Shown one piece after another: positions 1-8,374 of a stretch of 32,378 bases of DNA. The notes beneath the pieces were generated by a model. It worked only from the letters and a program-made list of their open reading frames with translations. It searched no databases and had not been told where the DNA came from. The DNA lies in NCBI GenBank assembly GCA_903899015.1, contig CAIUHP010000027.1, forward strand, positions 1 through 32,378, written 5' to 3'. The stretch is from an uncultured Armatimonadota bacterium (GTDB lineage: Bacteria; Armatimonadota; Fimbriimonadia; Fimbriimonadales; Fimbriimonadaceae). Numbering within the stretch: the stretch's first letter is position 1; every line of letters begins with the position of its first letter. A program made the translations under genes and the position numbers.

Positions 1-1
1 A

Positions 2-88
2 TACGCCAATCCAAAGCACATGATCCTCATGAGCTACCTCATACATGGAAAGCTTGAATTATCACCGGACGCCCTGAGAGCGGGATGA
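2..88 (+). CDS. possible 3' end of an upstream gene (partial)
   Basis: This frame is open from the window edge to a TGA at 86-88 and gives 28 residues, with HMILMSYLIHGKLELSPDAL in the middle and AG at the end. Its stop overlaps the regulator start as ATGA, the usual mark of translational coupling. The piece is too short to assign to a family. It could be a chance open frame, because 28 codons without a stop is not rare. Confidence 0.3.
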   Translation, partial: YANPKHMILMSYLIHGKLELSPDALRAG

Positions 89-1221
89 CTATACAGAGAT
101 GCGTCTACTACTCCTACCCACTCAAAGTGAGAAAGAACCAACCAAACATCAGGACACGGTACCGACAGATTGCATCACAAATACGTGTAAAGATCTTGCA
201 TGGTGAATTGACAGCGGGTGCCCGTGTGGGCTCGGAGCGATCTCTTGGAATTGAGTACCAAGCCCAGCGAAACACCATTCGACAGGCACTTGCCCTCTTA
301 GAACATGAAGGGCATGTCACAAAATCGGCACGAGGGTCTTTCATCGTGCAAGCGCCGATCCCCAAAGCAAATGTCTTTCTACTGATTGTTCATTCTGGAA
401 CTGGTTCCAATCTTTCCACGCTGCTCGAAGGCTTTTCGGCAACGGCAGAACAAGCGGGATTTGAGGTTCGTCGCGTGATCAATGACCCTGCCCCCGACTC
501 AAATTTGAGTCCGGTCCCTGATATTCAAGAGTTACCACGTGAGATTGCGGGCGCGCTCATTTGGCCCCATTTCCCGATTGATACCGCGAGAATTCAACGC
601 ATGATGGATCGGATTCCGGTCGTCTTAGCGGATCGCTGGATCATCGGCTTACCCGCCGACTGTGTTCGTTTTGACGATGTTGAGGGTGGCAAAGCCGTGA
701 CGCGTCACTTAATTGAGCTCGGACATCGCCGCATTGCGTTTTTAACCGACGAGGTCTTCGCAGAAACCGTTCACGGACGGTGGCAAGGTTATATCCTTGC
801 CCACGAAGAGGCAGGCATCGCACATGATCCTCGTTTGAGCCTCTTGTACCAGTTCATTAAGGCGGAGATTTTTGAACGCACCATGCAGTGGCTCCTAACC
901 ACGCCCGATGCGCGACCAACCGCGATTGTTTGCGCAAACGATGTCGTTGCATTTGGCCTCCTCAGATACCTAGCCAGCAAAGGTATTCGCGTGCCGGAGG
1001 ATATCTCCGTGACTGGGTTTGGAGACGCCATACCTGAATACACGGCCGCTGTTTCCCTCACGACGATGTACCAACCGTTCTACGAGGTCGGTCGAGAAGC
1101 GGCACGACTCCTTATTGAAAGAACAAGTCAAACTGAACGCGACACAGTTCTTCAAGATATTGCCCTGCCTGTCCACTTGGTAGCGCGTGGTTCAACTTCC
1201 GAACCTTCAGTCAGAATCTAG
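85..1221 (+). CDS. GntR-type HTH / LacI-type sugar-sensor transcriptional regulator
   Basis: A 378-residue one-component regulator. Residues about 22-88 form a GntR winged helix, seen in RYRQIASQIRVKILHGEL, then the SERSLG...NTIRQALALLEHEG recognition region and a GSFIV wing. Residues about 95-370 form a LacI/RbsB-like ligand domain, with RIQRMMDRIPVVLADR, DDVEGGKAVTRHLIELGHRR, AIVCANDVVAFGLLRYL and VTGFGD. This GntR-plus-LacI arrangement is that of AraR, which binds arabinose, so sugar-responsive repression of nearby glycosidase genes is likely; the ligand is not readable from sequence. The ATG at 85 has GAGAG four bases upstream and overlaps the stop of a possible upstream frame. The first 20 residues are not conserved-looking, so a later start is possible. 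The next gene is convergent. Confidence 0.9.
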   Translation: MTIQRCVYYSYPLKVRKNQPNIRTRYRQIASQIRVKILHGELTAGARVGSERSLGIEYQAQRNTIRQALALLEHEGHVTKSARGSFIVQAPIPKANVFLLIVHSGTGSNLSTLLEGFSATAEQAGFEVRRVINDPAPDSNLSPVPDIQELPREIAGALIWPHFPIDTARIQRMMDRIPVVLADRWIIGLPADCVRFDDVEGGKAVTRHLIELGHRRIAFLTDEVFAETVHGRWQGYILAHEEAGIAHDPRLSLLYQFIKAEIFERTMQWLLTTPDARPTAIVCANDVVAFGLLRYLASKGIRVPEDISVTGFGDAIPEYTAAVSLTTMYQPFYEVGREAARLLIERTSQTERDTVLQDIALPVHLVARGSTSEPSVRI

Positions 1222-1412
1222 GATCTGGTTCAAAAGGTTTTATTCCGGTTGAGAGTCTTTACCGACAGGCGCTTTTGATAATCGAAGCGTCAAGGTTGGT
1301 CGACGAAGCGCCCGAGCAAATAGGCGTCTTACATCCAATTGTTCCCGTGAGCAAGCGCCTCTTAACTGGTCGGGGCAACTTTTAAAAGCACTGTTCACTT
1401 ACTGACTCTTGC

Positions 1413-2399
1413 TCAGCAACCCGCACAGGCACATTCGCAGCATCCGGACCCTAGACATTCGCAACAGTTCATTGCTTCGCAACAGGCGATATCTGAAAGA
1501 CACTCGCAGCAACAATCATCCCAGAAACAAGTTCGACGACGACTTACAGTGACAACTTGCCCTCGCCTCTGTCTTCGGAAAAGCAACGGGTTCAAATTAG
1601 CCCGTAGACGTGCGGTGTAAGCCTGCCTACGAGTATCGTCGATTGGTAATTCGGCAAGGAGGGCAACCATTTCATCCTGCTTCCCGCGAAGTAACTTCCT
1701 CGCCCGCACCGAATGGATTCCGGTTGCCGTGAGCGCATTGAATTCGCCATTCGACGCATCCTGATCGCGATCTTGAATCGCGTCGGCGAGATACGCAATC
1801 TCTCCGAATACCGAACCAAGACGACCCATCGTTTGGCATGCGGACTCGGATGCACCGACCGTCACCGAACCATGTTGAAAAACGAGCCGTGTCGCGCCTG
1901 CCGTCGGTTCGGAAAGGCGCGATAACTGAGGAATTGCTTCTCGTTCGCGCTCACTTTGAAGCGACATGAGCCTCTTCAATTCCGTAAAGGGAAATTGGCA
2001 TTTGCTAAGCGCTTGGCTGGCCATCAGGAACTCCTTAGAATAGGCTCTCACTGCCAGGCCAATCAACTTTGAGCCGGTGTCCGCAACATGATCAAGAAGC
2101 TTGAACTGAGCCAAAACGACGTTTGCCGATGCGGCATATTCAAGCGACCAAGGTATTTGGTGTTCACTTGGAAGGGCGAGACAGTTCTTAGAGGTGTACG
2201 CCTGAGCGAATTGAATCGGCGTTGGCTGTAGATCTCCTAGAATCTCGCCTAAGAACACGGCATCGTAATTAAGGAAGACTCTTGCCTTTTGTCCGTAAAG
2301 TCGCCCGATCGTTTTACAGGTTCCGCAGTAATGCATTCGGCGGAGTTCGCGGTCTTGAGCGCTCTTATTACAGGAGCATGCCTTCATTAAGCCAAACAT
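1413..2399 (-). CDS. DUF5685-like protein with a cysteine-rich C-terminal tail
   Basis: 328 residues, no signal peptide. The N-terminus (MFGLMKACSCNKSAQDRELR, then MHYCGTCKTIGRLYG and LNYDAVFLGEIL) matches my recollection of DUF5685, a family of unknown function whose early cysteines look metal-binding. The middle is alpha-helical and includes QTMGRLGSVFGEIAYLADAIQDRDQD, which resembles the acidic helix of a polyprenyl-synthase-like helical fold; that likeness is weak. The last ~41 residues hold 15 cysteines in clusters such as DDCCCEC, NCCECLG and GCCECACAGC. GGAGG lies 12 bases before the ATG. It is divergent from the GH43 gene, with 147 bases between starts, and convergent with the regulator. 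Function unknown; the tail could bind metal or form a disulfide or lipid-modified anchor. Confidence 0.8.
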   Translation of the reverse strand: MFGLMKACSCNKSAQDRELRRMHYCGTCKTIGRLYGQKARVFLNYDAVFLGEILGDLQPTPIQFAQAYTSKNCLALPSEHQIPWSLEYAASANVVLAQFKLLDHVADTGSKLIGLAVRAYSKEFLMASQALSKCQFPFTELKRLMSLQSEREREAIPQLSRLSEPTAGATRLVFQHGSVTVGASESACQTMGRLGSVFGEIAYLADAIQDRDQDASNGEFNALTATGIHSVRARKLLRGKQDEMVALLAELPIDDTRRQAYTARLRANLNPLLFRRQRRGQVVTVSRRRTCFWDDCCCECLSDIACCEAMNCCECLGSGCCECACAGC

Positions 2400-2546
2400 A
2401 GTGAGTGGTTTCCTCCGAGCATCAGTTTTGATCCCAACTTGTGAGAACCATACCTAACACGATGACGCGCGAAGCCGCAGGATAGGTTTCAGGTATGGCA
2501 ACTTCATTTCCAATAAAACGGGCATTCCTGCGCGCGCCCTCCAACC

Positions 2547-3536
2547 ATGATGCAGAATAGTCGCATGGTACTCGTCGGATCGATCGCCTTGGTGCTAGCC
2601 TGTTTTTCCTCAGTCGTAATCGCAAGTGAGACCCAAGAACCCAAAGCTCCCAAGCCAGCCCTCGATGGATTTACTGCCGACCCCGCGATCCGAGTTTTCG
2701 GTAAGCGGTACTACATCTACCCAACTTCTGATAAGCCGAACTGGCAGACGACCGATTTCTCGGTTTGGTCATCAGACGACTTGATCACATGGAAGAAAGA
2801 TGCCCTCCTCATGGATGTCACGAAAGACTTGAAGTGGGCAAATATTGAAGCCTGGGCACCCGATTGCATTGAGAGAAATGGAAAGTACTACTTCTATTTC
2901 TGCGCTCATGGTCAAATTGGGGTGGCAACCAGTGACTCTCCCACAGGACCGTTTATCGATGCCTTGGGTAAGCCCTTGGTTGCGAAAGGAAGCGTAAAGA
3001 CCTACCCAATCGATCCCTATCCCTTCATTGATGAGGACGGAACGGCCTACCTCTACTTCGGGAACGGCACTCCCACGGTCTACAAACTCGCAAAGGACAT
3101 GATCTCCTTTGACGGTCCGCCAATCCAATTTCCGCTCAAGGAGTTCCGCGAAGGAATTGTTGTCTTCAATCGCAAGGGACTCTACTACTTCATGTGGTCC
3201 ATTGATGACGCTCGAAGCGACGATTATCACGTGGCTTACGGCATTTCGAAAACTCCCTTTGGGCCGGTTGAATTTCCAGAAAACAACGTGGTTATTCGTC
3301 AGCACGGAATCGTCAAAGGCACCGGTCACAACAGTATCGTGAACGTTCCGGGCACCGACCGCTGGTATACCGCTTACCACCGTCATGCAATTCCAGATGG
3401 CAGTGGATTCAAGCGAGAAACATGCATCGCAGAAGTGAAATTCCGCAAAGATGGGACGATCTTGCCCGTCGATGTGATGTCTTCAGTCCATCGCAAAGAA
3501 TTGGTCCGCCACCCACTCAAGTCAAGAGTTGATTGA
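2547..3536 (+). CDS. secreted glycoside hydrolase family 43 protein
   Basis: 329 residues. A hydrophobic leader (VLVGSIALVLAC from residue 8) is followed by a low-complexity linker. VLAC could be a lipobox, so this may be a lipoprotein rather than a freely secreted protein. The five-bladed GH43 propeller follows, and its three catalytic acids can be placed: base D45 in FTADPAI, pKa-modulating D156 in YPIDPYPF, and acid E202 in FREGIVVF. GTGHNSIV near residue 257 is the conserved histidine strand. GH43 enzymes remove alpha-L-arabinofuranosyl, beta-xylosyl or galactosyl units with inversion; the neighbourhood favours arabinose, but subfamily and substrate are not determined. No convincing ribosome site precedes the ATG; ATG codons at 2550 and 2565 also fit. 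The next small gene begins 14 bases after the stop, so they are probably co-transcribed. Confidence 0.88.
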   Translation: MMQNSRMVLVGSIALVLACFSSVVIASETQEPKAPKPALDGFTADPAIRVFGKRYYIYPTSDKPNWQTTDFSVWSSDDLITWKKDALLMDVTKDLKWANIEAWAPDCIERNGKYYFYFCAHGQIGVATSDSPTGPFIDALGKPLVAKGSVKTYPIDPYPFIDEDGTAYLYFGNGTPTVYKLAKDMISFDGPPIQFPLKEFREGIVVFNRKGLYYFMWSIDDARSDDYHVAYGISKTPFGPVEFPENNVVIRQHGIVKGTGHNSIVNVPGTDRWYTAYHRHAIPDGSGFKRETCIAEVKFRKDGTILPVDVMSSVHRKELVRHPLKSRVD

Positions 3537-3549
3537 TAATAGATCCATC

Positions 3550-3953
3550 ATGTCCCAGCGTCAAGACAAAGACAATCCCTATCAGTTACAAACCCCTCCT
3601 GGAACTTCGAGCTATCAAATGTATTTCGACTCCAGGGAGGGAAAAGAAGTGATCGTTTGCGTAGTAGGATCCACGACGCTTCGGTATGACGCTCGGTGTG
3701 TTCAAGACGCAGTAGATATGCTGTCCGCCCATAAGGACTGGATGGATCTCGGCGGAGCCGACGAGCAAAAAAAGCCAAGGTCGGCACTTTTGAAGCCTGG
3801 GGACGTTCGGTAAGTAACCCCATATGTGGGTGGTACGGGCTTAAAAAGGGATTACGCGGAAGGTTTGGAGTATACGTGCCACCTCTCCTTGAGGCGATGG
3901 GTCTTGTGGAATTGACTCACGAACCAAAGAATAATCGCATCAGGGCGAAGTAG
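3550..3953 (+). CDS. small conserved DUF6855-like protein, split by a -1 frameshift
   Basis: The zero frame from ATG 3550 gives 87 residues and stops at 3811-3813 just after a run of seven A. Reading one base back at that run continues into a frame open to TAG 3951-3953 and gives about 134 residues. The zero-frame part has NPYQLQTPPGTSSYQMYFDS, IVCVVGSTTLRYD and KDWMDLGGADEQ. The shifted part has VGTFEAWGRS, CGWYGLKKGLRGRFGVYVPP and NNRIRAK. I recall a small family (named from memory as DUF6855) in which these blocks are continuous in one chain with matching spacing. The zero-frame tail after DEQKK looks non-native. The next gene's AGGG overlaps the distal stop, which supports 3953 as the true end. 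It may be programmed frameshifting, a recent null mutation or a homopolymer error. A TTG at 3529 is an alternative start. Confidence 0.7.
3754..3774 (+). other. candidate -1 ribosomal frameshift signal (A AAA AAG)
   Basis: In the zero frame the codons are CAA AAA AAG, so the heptamer A AAA AAG (3768-3774) sits exactly in the phase needed for -1 tandem slippage, as in E. coli dnaX. A Shine-Dalgarno-like GGAG (3754-3757) ends ten bases before the heptamer, close to the dnaX spacing. A 5-bp stem with a three-base loop (TCGGC 3749-3753, GCCGA 3757-3761) partly covers it. Downstream I see only a weak bulged stem (3775-3780 with 3796-3800), not a strong hairpin or pseudoknot. Confidence 0.5.
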
Positions 3954-3965
3954 GGATGACTGCAA

Positions 3966-4991
3966 ATGCTGCGTTATAGCCTGGGCCAGAAGCAACAGCA
4001 CTTGCGAACTGTTTTGCCTGAAGAGGAAGCGCATGTGAACGCCTTGTTGTCCGCCGCTGAAGCGCGTGTCTCCAAACTTCAGATCCTACTCGCCTTAGGG
4101 GGAGCCGTATTCTTTATCGGTATCGTAACCATGTTCTTACCAAGCGTCACTGGTTACGGTTTCGGCGCGATCATGTTGATTTTTATCGTCATGCCCCGCA
4201 TTGTGCTTGGCTACCGCGACGCCCTTCGTCCTTTACGACTTTTACAACAGTCGGCCCCTTTGTTTTTGGTGGCAGTCTATGGCGATCCTTTCGAACCGGA
4301 CTCCAACGTTCTGCATCCTGATACCGGTTTATTGATTCGTCAAGGAGGCAACCTCGTGAACGCAGTCATTAAAGTCGAAGGTGTCAAAGATGCCGAACCG
4401 CAGACCTATCCCGATGCGGGCTGGTACCCAATAGAACGACAATCGGGACGTGGACTCGACCGTCGGCCCCTTTCCGGAGAGGAACTAAGGGAATTACAGG
4501 TCTTCCGATCTCAATTACCGGTCAAGACGAATGGTTTTCTTCTCATTCCGACTTGGGTGTTTATTGGCGGAATTGTGTCCATATTCGATCCGAAAACCTC
4601 CCTTCCGCCCGTCGTTTCCTGGCTTTGCGTCTTAGGTGGATTGCTTTCAGTTGGTTTGCATATTCGTTGGAACACGCTCTTCATACAGTTTTGGCTTGAC
4701 CGTCGAGCAAAGCAAGTTGTCAGACTGGATTTGGATGGCACGAAAATTGAGTATTTGCCTTACAGTGGAATCATTTGGACCGAAGATGAAAGTCCATCCG
4801 AACTACGCAGGGATGGCACGTTTAGAATCTTTAACCATCAATCCCTCAAACAGAAGAAGAAACAGTCAAGCCAGGAAACCGTTACAGCTTACTCGGGTGA
4901 AGGGCAATTGCCCTCCCCTGAACAAGTTGAGCTCCCAACTGACCGTGAAGAACTGCCAGAGGATGTTGACCATCGACGGACATCTTTGTAG
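3966..4991 (+). CDS. four-helix membrane protein of unknown function
   Basis: 341 residues that I do not recognise. A cytoplasmic-looking N-terminus precedes a helix pair at about residues 38-58 (LLALGGAVFFIGIVTMFL) and 64-82. A soluble stretch of about 100 residues follows (LFLVAVYGDPFEPD, VKDAEPQTYPDAGWYP), then a second pair at about 190-210 and 213-233, and a charged tail rich in K, Q and E. The two-pair layout around a soluble domain is compatible with a membrane sensor or scaffold, but no motif supports a specific role. AGGG lies ten bases before the ATG and overlaps the stop of the frameshifted gene, so GH43, the small gene and this one may form one transcript. The last 110 bases overlap the convergent esterase gene, and the polar tail is the overlapping part. 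Confidence 0.72.
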   Translation: MLRYSLGQKQQHLRTVLPEEEAHVNALLSAAEARVSKLQILLALGGAVFFIGIVTMFLPSVTGYGFGAIMLIFIVMPRIVLGYRDALRPLRLLQQSAPLFLVAVYGDPFEPDSNVLHPDTGLLIRQGGNLVNAVIKVEGVKDAEPQTYPDAGWYPIERQSGRGLDRRPLSGEELRELQVFRSQLPVKTNGFLLIPTWVFIGGIVSIFDPKTSLPPVVSWLCVLGGLLSVGLHIRWNTLFIQFWLDRRAKQVVRLDLDGTKIEYLPYSGIIWTEDESPSELRRDGTFRIFNHQSLKQKKKQSSQETVTAYSGEGQLPSPEQVELPTDREELPEDVDHRRTSL

Positions 4992-6003
4992 GTCCAGCAT
5001 CGGTCAAGTAAGGGTGATTTCCTAAGTCGAGCAGGTAGACCTGCGAATCTGACGGCGCGGCTTTTCGGTAGCCTTTATATCCATCTCTAAGGGACTGTCT
5101 CGAACGACCTGAGAAGGGAACGATTACAAAAATGTGGGTTCGGTGGCTACTCGCTGCACGCAAAGCCGATAATAATTTGGGTACATCTCCCGATTTCGGA
5201 CCTGAGTTCTCACCCATATTAACGTAGATCTCGTCTGGAATCGGAGACAGCTTCCCAGCCACCATGCGCGAGTGCAAGCAGTCGAGCATCGAGTAGAAAG
5301 TCATCAACCCAGGAGTGTGACCATCGGCCGCGGTTCCATTCCAAGAAGCTCCTCCATAGGCAACCACTCCGTACTCGGCCCCTATCCCAGATGCCACAAC
5401 CGATGGGTATCCGATTGACGCATCTTGAGTATCGACTTCGTTGGTAATACCGTGTTCGAAGGTCGCAATATCGTCATCTCCATTCGTAATGCTGTCTCCT
5501 AAAAACAGAACCGCTAACTTCTGAATTTGCCTCTGTCGAACTAATGAAGCGCCTGAGTCGAGTCTGAACCCCGTGACTCGGAGCACATTCACCGGAGACC
5601 AGAAATCCAAGAAGACATATCCCGCAATGTACTCCAGTAAAAGGGTGTGGTCCCCCGCTCGCAACCCACTCGCACAATTGAGAATGTTTGTCGTCGGAGT
5701 CAACTGCACCGCCATTCCCGGTCCACCATCAACCGTATAACGCACGACTGGATAGTGTCCTGCCGGCACCTTAGCCAAAGTCAAGGGCGAAACATCCAAT
5801 CGAACTCCGATACTTGTTCCCGTAAATCCAACCTTTACGTAGGCCCCCGGATTGGGTGACTGAGCATATTCGGATCCAGAAGTAAGCCAGTTATAGGGGC
5901 TGTAAACAATATTGGGGTCCGATACCGTCACATCAGCCTGGGCAAAACCAGCCAGCGAAATGATCGATGCGAGCACGATAACCACGCGAATCAGTGTCTT
6001 CAT
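4882..6003 (-). CDS. secreted CE2-like SGNH/GDSL esterase
   Basis: 373 residues with a signal peptide (LIRVVIVLASIISLAGFAQA). Residues about 25-150 look like the beta-sandwich that precedes the catalytic domain in CE2-type esterases (VKVGFTGTSIGVRLDVS, YTVDGGPG, HTLLLEYIAG). The SGNH hydrolase follows: block I GDSITNG near residue 170, GENSG in the block III region in place of the usual GxND, and the Asp/His box DGQHP with D344 and H347. Such enzymes remove acetyl groups from polysaccharides; the substrate here is inferred. AGGAAA sits four bases before the ATG. It starts 49 bases after the GH127 stop on the same strand, so an operon is likely, pairing deacetylation with arabinose removal. 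Its 3' end, including the Asp/His box, overlaps the convergent membrane-protein gene. Confidence 0.85.
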   Translation of the reverse strand: MKTLIRVVIVLASIISLAGFAQADVTVSDPNIVYSPYNWLTSGSEYAQSPNPGAYVKVGFTGTSIGVRLDVSPLTLAKVPAGHYPVVRYTVDGGPGMAVQLTPTTNILNCASGLRAGDHTLLLEYIAGYVFLDFWSPVNVLRVTGFRLDSGASLVRQRQIQKLAVLFLGDSITNGDDDIATFEHGITNEVDTQDASIGYPSVVASGIGAEYGVVAYGGASWNGTAADGHTPGLMTFYSMLDCLHSRMVAGKLSPIPDEIYVNMGENSGPKSGDVPKLLSALRAASSHRTHIFVIVPFSGRSRQSLRDGYKGYRKAAPSDSQVYLLDLGNHPYLTDAGPTKMSVDGQHPLAVLHGQLGAQLVQGRAIALHPSKL

Positions 6004-6052
6004 GGATTTCCTAGTTTAGCCACCGGAGAAAGGCGACCGACGAATTGTTTCC

Positions 6053-8374
6053 TCACTCGTAAATCTCAACCTCACTCAACTGTGCTGCGTTAGGATATTT
6101 AGGATTGGCTGAGGCGCGAATTGTTAAGCGAACCCTATCCGTTAAAACAGGAGCAAATTTCGCGATCAGAGTTCGCGAATCGTGGTTGTCTTGCGTGCTA
6201 AAGACCGACCTAGGTTGCTTATCAAACCATACGGCAGCTTCAAGACTCACCGGATATCCTGCTGGATCAGCAAAATGAATCACAATCCGGCTGACCCGTG
6301 CTGGCTTCGCAAGGTGAATCTCAACCCAATGGGGATGTTGTGAATTTACGGACGAGTGCCATCGGTTAGAAAAGTCGCCGGGGGTGGAGATCACACTGTC
6401 GATAAGTTTTTGGATACAACCCGGTTCCTTGTCGTATTCGCTATCCGCAGAAGCAGTGGCCCCGTTTGTCGCGAGCGCTAAATCTCGCTTTCGGTCTTCA
6501 ACACGGGGCCGAGGCTGCGGGGGATTGGTCCAAACAGATGCATGTGAAAGGGTTTGCCAGGTTTGGCCGGTGTCGTAAATGGTCGAAAGGTCCAATGTTT
6601 GGGGCAGCCACGTCCGGAAAATGTTCTGCTCGGAGAAAGCGTTGCCGGCCGAAGCATAGTCGCACAACGTAATTCCTGACGTGTCAAATGCCATCCAAGC
6701 TCCAATTCGCTTTGCGGCGGTTGGATTAGGCTTAAGATGAATGCTTTGGCGATTGATGGTGAACTTGCGTTCAGATCGGGCAGTGAGTCGGTTGTCAATC
6801 GCTAATACCACTGGCCCTCGAAGGATGGCGATATGCTCCGATTGGGTCACTACTCGAGCGCGCATATCAAATACGATCGCAACACGATCACCGGCATGCC
6901 AAGTCCGACGAATCTTTGTATAACCGGGCTTCAAAGTTTCGGGATGACCATTGATCGAAACCAGAGTGTGCTTGCTCCAATCTGGGATTCGAAGTGAGAG
7001 GGTAAAGGTTTCTGGCTTCGGCGGAGTCACCTGGATCGTAGCATGATCCGATACCGGATAGTCGCCGATAACATCTAGTTTAATGCCTCCAACTTGAGCA
7101 GATCCACTCGAGTAGAGGTTCACTACTGGCCCATCCGGACCTTCCATGAACGCCCAAGAGGGCGTCAGCATCAATCCTCGTGGTCCGTTGACGACGCAGC
7201 AGCTTAAGTTCACATCGCTATGCTGAACATAGCTTGGGACTCGCACTCCCATCATGCCACCGAAATAGGCCCACCACCTGCCGTCCGGCATCATCGAGCC
7301 AAGGAGGCCATTGTAGAGATTCTTCTCTAATTCATCTGCATAGCGAACCTCTCCGGTTAGTCGCAGGAGTTGCTCGCAGAACTTCATCCACGTCACAGTA
7401 ACGCAGGTTTCCATCGGCTTATTCACGATGCCGGTTTGCTTATTCGCTCCACTAAACCAGACTTCGCCGCTAGTGCCAACTCCGACTAACGTCGTTTCGT
7501 TTTGGAATATTCCATCCGCGATCTTAATAGATGCTTGAAGATATTCCGGCTTACCAGTCGCACGGTACAGCTCACACAAACCCTCGAAGCACGACATCAT
7601 TTCGTAGGCTTTTGGAGCACACATCTGGTCGGGGTGCTTCCCCGCGAGAGCGTCTTCAATAAGGCGCATCCCATTAGGAAGCCGTTGAGACCGCCTACTC
7701 CAACACGAGACAATATAGGTGGCGAAGTCCAGATATTTCCTGTCGAGAGTGCGATCGTACAGGAGAACAATCGGTTCGAGAACCGATGATGCGGGCAACC
7801 CGTTCCACTCACCGACGTCCGCAATATCTACCTTTCCTGGCCCGAGTTCACTGATCAACACGTCACATTCTCGCTTGGCTGCTAGTAGAACAGCGGGATC
7901 GTGACTACGATCGAAGTCGGCGATCAAACCAAGCAGGACGTACTTGCAGCCCCAGACATCCCAACCTTCGAGACGGTGCGCAGGAGTTCTTGTGCCGATG
8001 TATCCATCTTCAGCATGGGTTGCGATCAAGGCTTGAGTTGCCTCAAGTAGCTTGGCCCGGGTTTCGTGCGATGTCCGATAAGAATCGGCCAATGCGAGGG
8101 AGGTGAACCACTTCCCCCAATACTCGCTTCGCCAATCTGCCGAACCGGTCTCAGCCTTTGATCGAAAGGGGGCTACAACGGCTTCAATGTCCTGAGCTAA
8201 CAATCGATTCTTAAGACACACGTCCAACTTGTTGCCAAGAAAACCCTTCAATCGAACCGACCCAGCCGTTGCAGGCTGGAACACGTCTCGATCCACCAGC
8301 TTTTGAGCGAAGACCGAAGCAATACTTAGAACGCTGGCCAACACGATCGTGATCGATTTCGACTGAGAACTCAT
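6053..8374 (-). CDS. secreted GH127-type beta-L-arabinofuranosidase with C-terminal discoidin-like domain
   Basis: 773 residues with a signal peptide ending near SVFAQ. The (alpha/alpha)6 barrel of GH127 (former DUF1680) runs to about residue 420 (LEGWDVWGCKYVLLGL, YEMMSCFEGLCELYRATG). The zinc/nucleophile set of this clan is visible: E322 and C324 in METCVTVTW, and C392-C393 in NLSCCVVN, corresponding by recollection to Glu338, Cys340, Cys417 and Cys418 of HypBA1. Beta-sandwich regions follow (FTLSLRIPDWS, ILRGPVVLAID). The last ~130 residues (DFSNRWHSS, HPHWVEIHLAKPARVSRIVI, QLSEVEIYE) are an F5/8 type C-like carbohydrate-binding domain. It should release terminal beta-L-arabinofuranose with retention, using a cysteine nucleophile. 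First gene of a pair with the SGNH esterase. Confidence 0.9.
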   Translation of the reverse strand: MSSQSKSITIVLASVLSIASVFAQKLVDRDVFQPATAGSVRLKGFLGNKLDVCLKNRLLAQDIEAVVAPFRSKAETGSADWRSEYWGKWFTSLALADSYRTSHETRAKLLEATQALIATHAEDGYIGTRTPAHRLEGWDVWGCKYVLLGLIADFDRSHDPAVLLAAKRECDVLISELGPGKVDIADVGEWNGLPASSVLEPIVLLYDRTLDRKYLDFATYIVSCWSRRSQRLPNGMRLIEDALAGKHPDQMCAPKAYEMMSCFEGLCELYRATGKPEYLQASIKIADGIFQNETTLVGVGTSGEVWFSGANKQTGIVNKPMETCVTVTWMKFCEQLLRLTGEVRYADELEKNLYNGLLGSMMPDGRWWAYFGGMMGVRVPSYVQHSDVNLSCCVVNGPRGLMLTPSWAFMEGPDGPVVNLYSSGSAQVGGIKLDVIGDYPVSDHATIQVTPPKPETFTLSLRIPDWSKHTLVSINGHPETLKPGYTKIRRTWHAGDRVAIVFDMRARVVTQSEHIAILRGPVVLAIDNRLTARSERKFTINRQSIHLKPNPTAAKRIGAWMAFDTSGITLCDYASAGNAFSEQNIFRTWLPQTLDLSTIYDTGQTWQTLSHASVWTNPPQPRPRVEDRKRDLALATNGATASADSEYDKEPGCIQKLIDSVISTPGDFSNRWHSSVNSQHPHWVEIHLAKPARVSRIVIHFADPAGYPVSLEAAVWFDKQPRSVFSTQDNHDSRTLIAKFAPVLTDRVRLTIRASANPKYPNAAQLSEVEIYE

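Noticed and set aside
1222-1412. Search for an RNA gene or terminator in the gap between the regulator and the DUF5685-like gene
   Set aside because: Only a weak 5-bp stem (CGCTT with AAGCG, near 1271-1290) is visible; not enough to call a feature.
2772-3386. 204-codon open frame on the minus strand inside GH43
   Set aside because: It lies entirely opposite a gene with intact catalytic residues; its protein has no recognisable motif or credible start context.
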